Assembly: GCA_025331435.1 (NCBI GenBank)
Contig: JAIWNI010000020.1
Location: 186,001-250,000 of the forward strand
DNA: 64,000 nt
Direction of reading: 5' to 3'
Source of the DNA: Choanephora cucurbitarum
Lineage: Eukaryota; Mucoromycota; Mucoromycetes; Mucorales; Choanephoraceae
The notes beneath the pieces were generated by a model. It worked only from the letters and a program-made list of their open reading frames with translations, searched no databases and was not told where the DNA came from. Made by a program: the position numbers and the translations under genes. Positions 59,342 through 64,000 of the stretch are shown piece after piece. Numbering within the stretch: position 1 is the first letter of the stretch; the number at the start of each line of letters is the position of its first letter.

Positions 59342-62021
59342 ATTTCTTTCTTGTTTATAAAAAATAAAATAAAACAAAAAGGTAAACAGAAAAAAATAGT
59401 TACAGGCAAGTAAAATCATACGTTAGATTTGTTTTTATTCCCCGACTCCAGACAGAGAAGCAGAGAGATAGGCAGAAATTCAGTGCCCTTGGGCCACCCT
59501 ATAAAAGAAGAACTTTGCTGAAGGTCACGTCATTTAAGGACAAACACCCTGCAGTGGACACTGATAACGTTCACCAAGGAGTATTTGTCCTTATGTTGGT
59601 ATGCAAATCTGAGCGTTTTAATTGGGCTCAATTTTGGCTCCGAACAACAAAGATGAATAGGAGATCAGGATCTAACAGAGTAACTGTATGTTTTCGAGAC
59701 TTTTGAACTGGCAATTTTCAGCATAATAGTTAGAAGCTGTGTTCAAGAAATTACACTAGGTCTCACTAAAAAACTAGACAGTTGCATCGTGCGGCGATTA
59801 TACGAATTATAATGTGAATAATGGTACTATTGCATGCAAAGAAATCGCTAAATATAACAAGAAAAGTATAGATAAATGACAGACTGACTTATTCTGGGTG
59901 TTCCATTGCAATTGAGAGTCATAAAAAGCCTTTTTGTACCATAAGCTCATCATAAACGCAAATTGTTGTAGAGCTGATAACTGATTGCACAAATTTGTTT
60001 AAAGAGCTATAGACAATGGTTTTTTTGACACCTTGGAAATTCGCGCTGCTCAACATTTGACTGAGACATCTCTGATGAATCTCTACTGCATAAATTACTA
60101 CTTATTCGTTTCAATCTTTAAGAGCGAATGTTACGGTCTGTGCTGAGTTATTGAGCAACTTCAGCGCACTTCTTATATTACTCTTAGTTCTGTGGTAATT
60201 GGCGCATTTGAAGATCAAATCCTCTTAAAGAAGACACTTATAAAGAGGAAGTAGAAAGAGATAACCTGTTGATGACAATTGGCAACTGCGGGTATGGTAT
60301 AGGCTTAAGAATTTGAAGCAATATAAGATAATGTGGTACTCGCAAGCAAAACATGCATTCAAAGTGTGCAACTGTCTGTATCGTAGACAAGAACTATACT
60401 TGGCAAACATGTAATCTATTGCTTCGACCAACTTATTCATATAAAATCATGAACTGTGAAGCAAGACAGAGCAGCCTATAAGAAAATTAAACGCTCTCTC
60501 ATCTGCTACAGTTCTCATTGTCCTTCTACTTGAACAATTGTGATACAAGTTTCAGAGACAAACTGCCTGCCCTTGCTATTGCTATTTATGAGATAACGAC
60601 TTTGCTCCTCCAACAAACTCTCATTGCTTTCTCAAGAACTGTTGGTCTCTCCAACACTGATTTCAATAACAAAAAGGTATCCTTTTATGATAATTGACTT
60701 CAGCAAGTTTCCTTTTTACCATCAAGCAAATTCGACTTGCTAATTTCGCTGGCCGTATCGAAAGACAAAGCGCATTCTTCCCTAAGCAGCAAAACATCAA
60801 CTCATTTACAAAACGCAGTCGATTGTTATTTAGGAGCTGTATTTATAAATACTCTTCTTTCGTTATGCTTACGTATATTCCCTTTTAACTACAACATGAC
60901 ACTTCCTTATGATTAAATTGGTAGTAACCCAGCACCTTATTAATATACTATGCATAATGCAGAAAAGAGCATAAATTGATACTAAGAGTTGTGATAAGTC
61001 TTTCTATCCTTAAGGAACAATGGTGTATTATGCTTGAAACGTCTTTAGCTCCCAACTATTGGACAATAAAGTAAATTTCGCATCATGTTTTTGCTTTCTC
61101 GAAGCTTCCCGATGCCAATCAATTTATGCCTTGAGGAAGTATCAAAGATAAAAGAAAGCCAAGACAAGATTTGTTTGGTTTCAAGGTCCATTTAGAGAAG
61201 ACAAGACACACAAAGTGATGTAGACGCAGCCATATTCAACGCCTTAAGCATTGCCAAGAGGGAAGAGTTGGAATAAAAAGGCAGTTTGTGGCTAATTTGA
61301 CAAGCTTATGAGCTGGAAAATATTCGGCCTTCTTCCCTTTTTGGTGAATCAGGATCGCACCATATTGAGCTTTTCCAATCCTATCATCATATGCAACAAA
61401 CGAAAAAATGCGATATTTGTAGCTGTTTCGATCATGATGATTGAGATCATACATGCTTTTTTGGTCTTGCAAACTTCGAATTTGCTCTATTGGAAGAAAG
61501 AAGAGACTTTTTTTTTAAAAGAAAATGGACGCCTACTTGACTTAGTTTAGACAATGAGACAATATTCTTCATCTTTCCTTCCTCTTTATACCATAGACTC
61601 TTTTCTATTCAATCATAGATAAAGAAAGACTTTACAACCAAAGACATTGTGGCTCGAGAAAAGTCATTTCTATCCTTCAAGACTTGTTTGATTGTAAGCC
61701 CAAAAAAAAAGGAATTAGATTGCATTCAATTCGAGCTGCATGATTCCTACTCTCAAAAAAAAAAGATCCTTCTGCAGTTTATAAATTCAAATCAGAAGCA
61801 TACTATACAACACAAAATGCGGTTCTATTATTGGTACTACCATAGATGAACTAGTAAAAAAAACGTGTACAAGTTCAATTCACTTCTTTACTGCAAAGAT
61901 AGTACAACCTGTAAACCATAGGCTTGCATTTGTTGAGACACTTTGTTCCATACAGTGTTTCGGAACTTTGTCATAATGGCTTACTCCCTTTTGTATTAAA
62001 CCTTTTTTTACTAAGCTTTTA
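59342..62021. other. Gene-poor intergenic region
   Basis: No gene supported. Contains the imperfect palindrome at 59536-59592. Short frames at 61236-61472 (minus) and 60694-60888 (plus) have no family resemblance. Confidence 0.5.
59536..59592. repeat. Imperfect palindrome, about 24-bp arms
   Basis: AAGGACAAACACCCTGCAGTG (59536-59556) pairs with the complement of the segment ending AGGAGTATTTGTCCTT (59577-59592). Several mismatches and one gap are present. It may be a remnant of transposon ends brought together. Confidence 0.5.
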
Positions 62022-62036
62022 CTGAAATAACCAATT

Positions 62037-63107
62037 CGACCTGATGGCCCACGATTGACGTTGTACGATGAACCGTTACCGCTCGTTGACGAATTTGTAT
62101 ACCTCGGTGTACCTTTTCGCTCAAAGGGCATTTCTGGTCCCGATATTGTCTCTTTTCGTGCAGCTAAGGCTGTCAAGACCATGGCCCTGCTGGTCTCAGT
62201 AGGTGTCCACCGTAACGGCTTCTCTCTCCTCCTGTCCTCTCGACTGTATGCCTGCTTTATCCGTCCCAAGATAGAGTATGGCCTGGCTATTGCCCGTCTC
62301 TCTTCAACAGACATGAAACAGCTCGATGACCTTCAAAACCGGCTGGTCCGTATGTTCATTGGTGGCTCTTGGTTTCAAGTAGCAAAACACATCACTTGCC
62401 TGCCTGCTATGATTCATAGGTACAATGTCCTTGTCACAAGATACGTTCTTCGTGTACAATACCTCCCTGATGACTGCTTGCTTGTGCTCTTACGTGATCA
62501 ACTGCGGTACCCTCGCCTTACTAAGCTTCTTCAACAGAATGCTCTCTACCTCTCTCTCCCTGATCCACCGCCTGTCTCTAATGTTGAGCTTCGTGCTCAC
62601 TTTAGGCGATATTGGCAGGATCAGTTCAACCGCCAAATGGCAACTCAAGCTTCTCGTGGCCGTGCTGTCCTCTTGCGTGCCTGTCGTCCGTGCACTTCAA
62701 AGCCGGATCCCATCCTCTACCTCCCAATGACAACTACTGCTCGCAGTAGGCTTGTTCGTTGGCGTCTTGGTCGCTTTGCGAATCTTCGTGAAGAATGTCC
62801 CTGCCTCTCCGGTGCCTACATTTCAAGAGATCATTTCTTGTCTTGTAGTGCACTTGATCCATCCCTCTTTTTCGACCTCCCTTCTCCTCCGGCTGGCGTT
62901 CATCCGATCGACCATGCCCTCAACTCTCTGCCTGTAAAGGCTTCCACTGGTCCCCCTCCTTTTTGGTCCTCTCTTCTCCAATTGCTTCATGCAATAGACT
63001 CTCTGGTGCATCCTCTTGCTACCATCGCTCCAGAACCTGATCCAAATGGATCATGGCTTCCTCCTCCTCCTCCTCCTCCTCCTCCTTCTCCTCCGATCTC
63101 TCCATAG
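62037..63107 (+). pseudogene. LINE ORF2 C-terminal part (reverse-transcriptase thumb and zinc-binding end)
   Basis: Open frame from the truncation point to TAG at 63105-63107. It starts within the RT domain after the catalytic YxDD box: LVDEFVYLGVPFRSKGI, then RAAKAVKTMALLVSVGV, and LYACFIRPKIEYGLAI are the usual RT thumb region. Near the end is ARSRLVRWRLGRFANLREEC followed by PCL and RDHFLSC, a C-x-C...H-x4-C zinc-knuckle-like motif found at the C-terminus of many LINE ORF2 proteins. It closes with a polyPro run encoded by (CTC)n. No catalytic Asp pair and no endonuclease remain, so this copy is immobile. Confidence 0.88.
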
Positions 63108-63387
63108 ACAAAATGACCTCTTTAGCCTGCTCACTGCGCAACCACGGTGGTAAGTGATTATCAAAGTTCCCATCCGTTGGTGCTGCCTTTGGGCTCTAAA
63201 GTTGTCTCAGTACTCTGTTGCTCTCTCTTCCTGTCCTTCTGTTTCCTCTTTTCCCTTTTGTTCGTTTTTCTGCTGGGTTTTTTGTACTTTTTCCCACTCT
63301 TTTATTTAGTTTAGTTCATCCAATTCGGCTTATGCTCCATAGAGTTGCCCAAAGAATTGTTGTATATAATAAAATATAATGTTTCAC
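63108..63387 (+). other. LINE 3' untranslated region
   Basis: Still part of the retrotransposon insert: 280 bp after the ORF stop, T- and C-rich, ending with AT-rich TTGTATATAATAAAATATAATG before the second target repeat. Confidence 0.7.
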
Positions 63388-63625
63388 CTGAAATAACCAA
63401 TTTAATCTCAAATACTTGTTCACGACACATGATTGGTCATTGTTTGTCGGTTTATTTACAGTTTTTTTTCTTGGACGAGAAATAGAGTGTGTGTTCGTGC
63501 GTTACGGGTAAGGGTAACAAGGTTTTCCTCTCTCTCTCTTTTCACTTTCTATATATATTATATATACATTTTGAGTAGTTGCTCTTTTATTATCTATTCT
63601 ATCTTTACAATAACATCTTATCGCA

Positions 63626-64000
63626 ATGAACAATGGACATGCAAACCCAATAGCATCATTAGGCATCAATACACAGTTTAGTGGCAACAGTCCTTCTAAT
63701 GGTGGCGGTTCCCCCTTGAATTCACCTTTAATCTCACCAGCAGCAGGCTCGCCCTCTTCCTTTCATGCACTCGAGAATAACTGGGACCAACTACAGAATC
63801 AGTTCTCACAACAGATGTCTCTTCAACCTCCATCTTCTACATCCTCACAATCCAACTCAACAAAGCCTGGCAGTGGCAATACTTTTGTACATAAATTATA
63901 CAAGTAAGTCTTATTCCGCCTATCTAGTCTATTCTCTTTAACCATTTGATAGTATGGTCGTTGATAAACAGTATCAACATTTAATTGCCTGGACATATAC
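63626..64000 (+). CDS. HSF-type transcription factor, 5' part (runs off the window)
   Basis: Exon 1 is 63626-63903 and exon 2 starts at 63953 and continues past the end. The first 80 residues are Ser/Pro/Asn/Gly-rich and disordered. The HSF DNA-binding domain then begins: FVHKLY in exon 1 joined to NMVVDKQYQHLIAWTY in exon 2, matching FV.KLY.M..D..Y..LI.W of heat-shock factors and relatives (Hsf1, Sfl1, Skn7). The intron splitting the Asn codon after KLY is 49 bases. Which subgroup it belongs to depends on the part outside the window. Confidence 0.85.

Larger units (their letters stand above)
62022..63402 (+). mobile_element. 5'-truncated LINE (non-LTR retrotransposon) with 15-bp target site duplication
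   Basis: The insert spans 62037-63387. It is bracketed by perfect 15-bp direct repeats CTGAAATAACCAATT (62022-62036 and 63388-63402), the hallmark of target-primed reverse transcription. The insert is visibly richer in G and C than its surroundings. It ends in an AT-rich, non-poly(A) tail (TATAATAAAATATAATG). The element's ORF is open from the 5' junction, consistent with simple 5' truncation. Confidence 0.92.

Noticed and set aside
61236..61472. 78-codon minus-strand frame
   Set aside because: Looks somewhat protein-like but has no neighbouring exons, no motif and stops directly upstream.
61880..62314. 144-codon minus-strand frame crossing the LINE 5' junction
   Set aside because: It is an antisense shadow of the LINE ORF fused by chance to flanking DNA across the insertion point.

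Overview
This window reads as nuclear DNA of a fungus, most likely an early-diverging zygosporic fungus of the Mucorales type (Mucor/Rhizopus/Phycomyces relatives; the genus cannot be fixed by eye). The sequence is visibly AT-rich with long A, T, C and G runs. Genes are split by short introns of about 50-70 bases with GT..AG ends. The proteins (HsbA-like surface protein, secreted GH16 glucanase, GATA factor, multiple PKA catalytic subunits) are fungal. No tRNA, rRNA, CRISPR or bacterial-type operon was seen. Exon coordinates were worked out by hand from splice signals, reading frame and family conservation.

Layout, left to right. 0.5-2.2 kb: PKA catalytic subunit A (minus). 5.4-6.3 kb: a lineage-specific unknown protein (plus). 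6.8-7.5 kb: secreted HsbA-like protein (minus). 8.9-11.0 kb: CPA2 K+/H+ antiporter (minus). 11.3-17.5 kb: an island bounded by two divergently oriented paralogous Ran1/Ksp1-like kinases, enclosing a two-TM protein, the E2 enzyme Ubc13 and a histidine phosphatase. 18.2-18.6 kb: a weakly supported small gene. 21.6-22.6 kb: secreted GH16 glucanase. 25-33 kb: gene-poor DNA with transposon remains (a candidate 1.7-kb inverted-repeat element, three decayed Tc1/mariner transposases, a fragment of a C2-domain gene). 34-35.2 kb: PKA catalytic subunit B. 36-37.7 kb: MFS sugar transporter. 37.7-43.4 kb: gene-poor, with another Tc1 relic and a long hairpin. 43.5-45.4 kb: coiled-coil/ankyrin protein. 47.4-50.2 kb: KA1-type protein kinase. 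50.9-52.7 kb: SAMHD1-like HD dNTPase. 52.9-54.7 kb: serine carboxypeptidase. 56.4-57.3 kb: GATA factor. 57.4-58.7 kb: aspartic protease. 59.0-59.3 kb: tiny membrane protein with a 17-base exon. 62.0-63.4 kb: 5'-truncated LINE with a 15-bp target duplication. 63.6 kb to the end: 5' part of an HSF-type transcription factor.

Functional themes: five protein kinases, of which two pairs are intra-window paralogs; four secreted or vesicle-routed proteins (HsbA-like, GH16, carboxypeptidase, aspartic protease); and several transposon generations, from badly decayed Tc1 copies to a fresh-looking LINE insertion about 220 bp upstream of the HSF-type gene. I did not find a clearly new multi-gene system. 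The best candidates for follow-up are the inverted-repeat element at 25.2-26.9 kb, the inverted kinase pair with an intron difference, and the atypical KA1 kinase.
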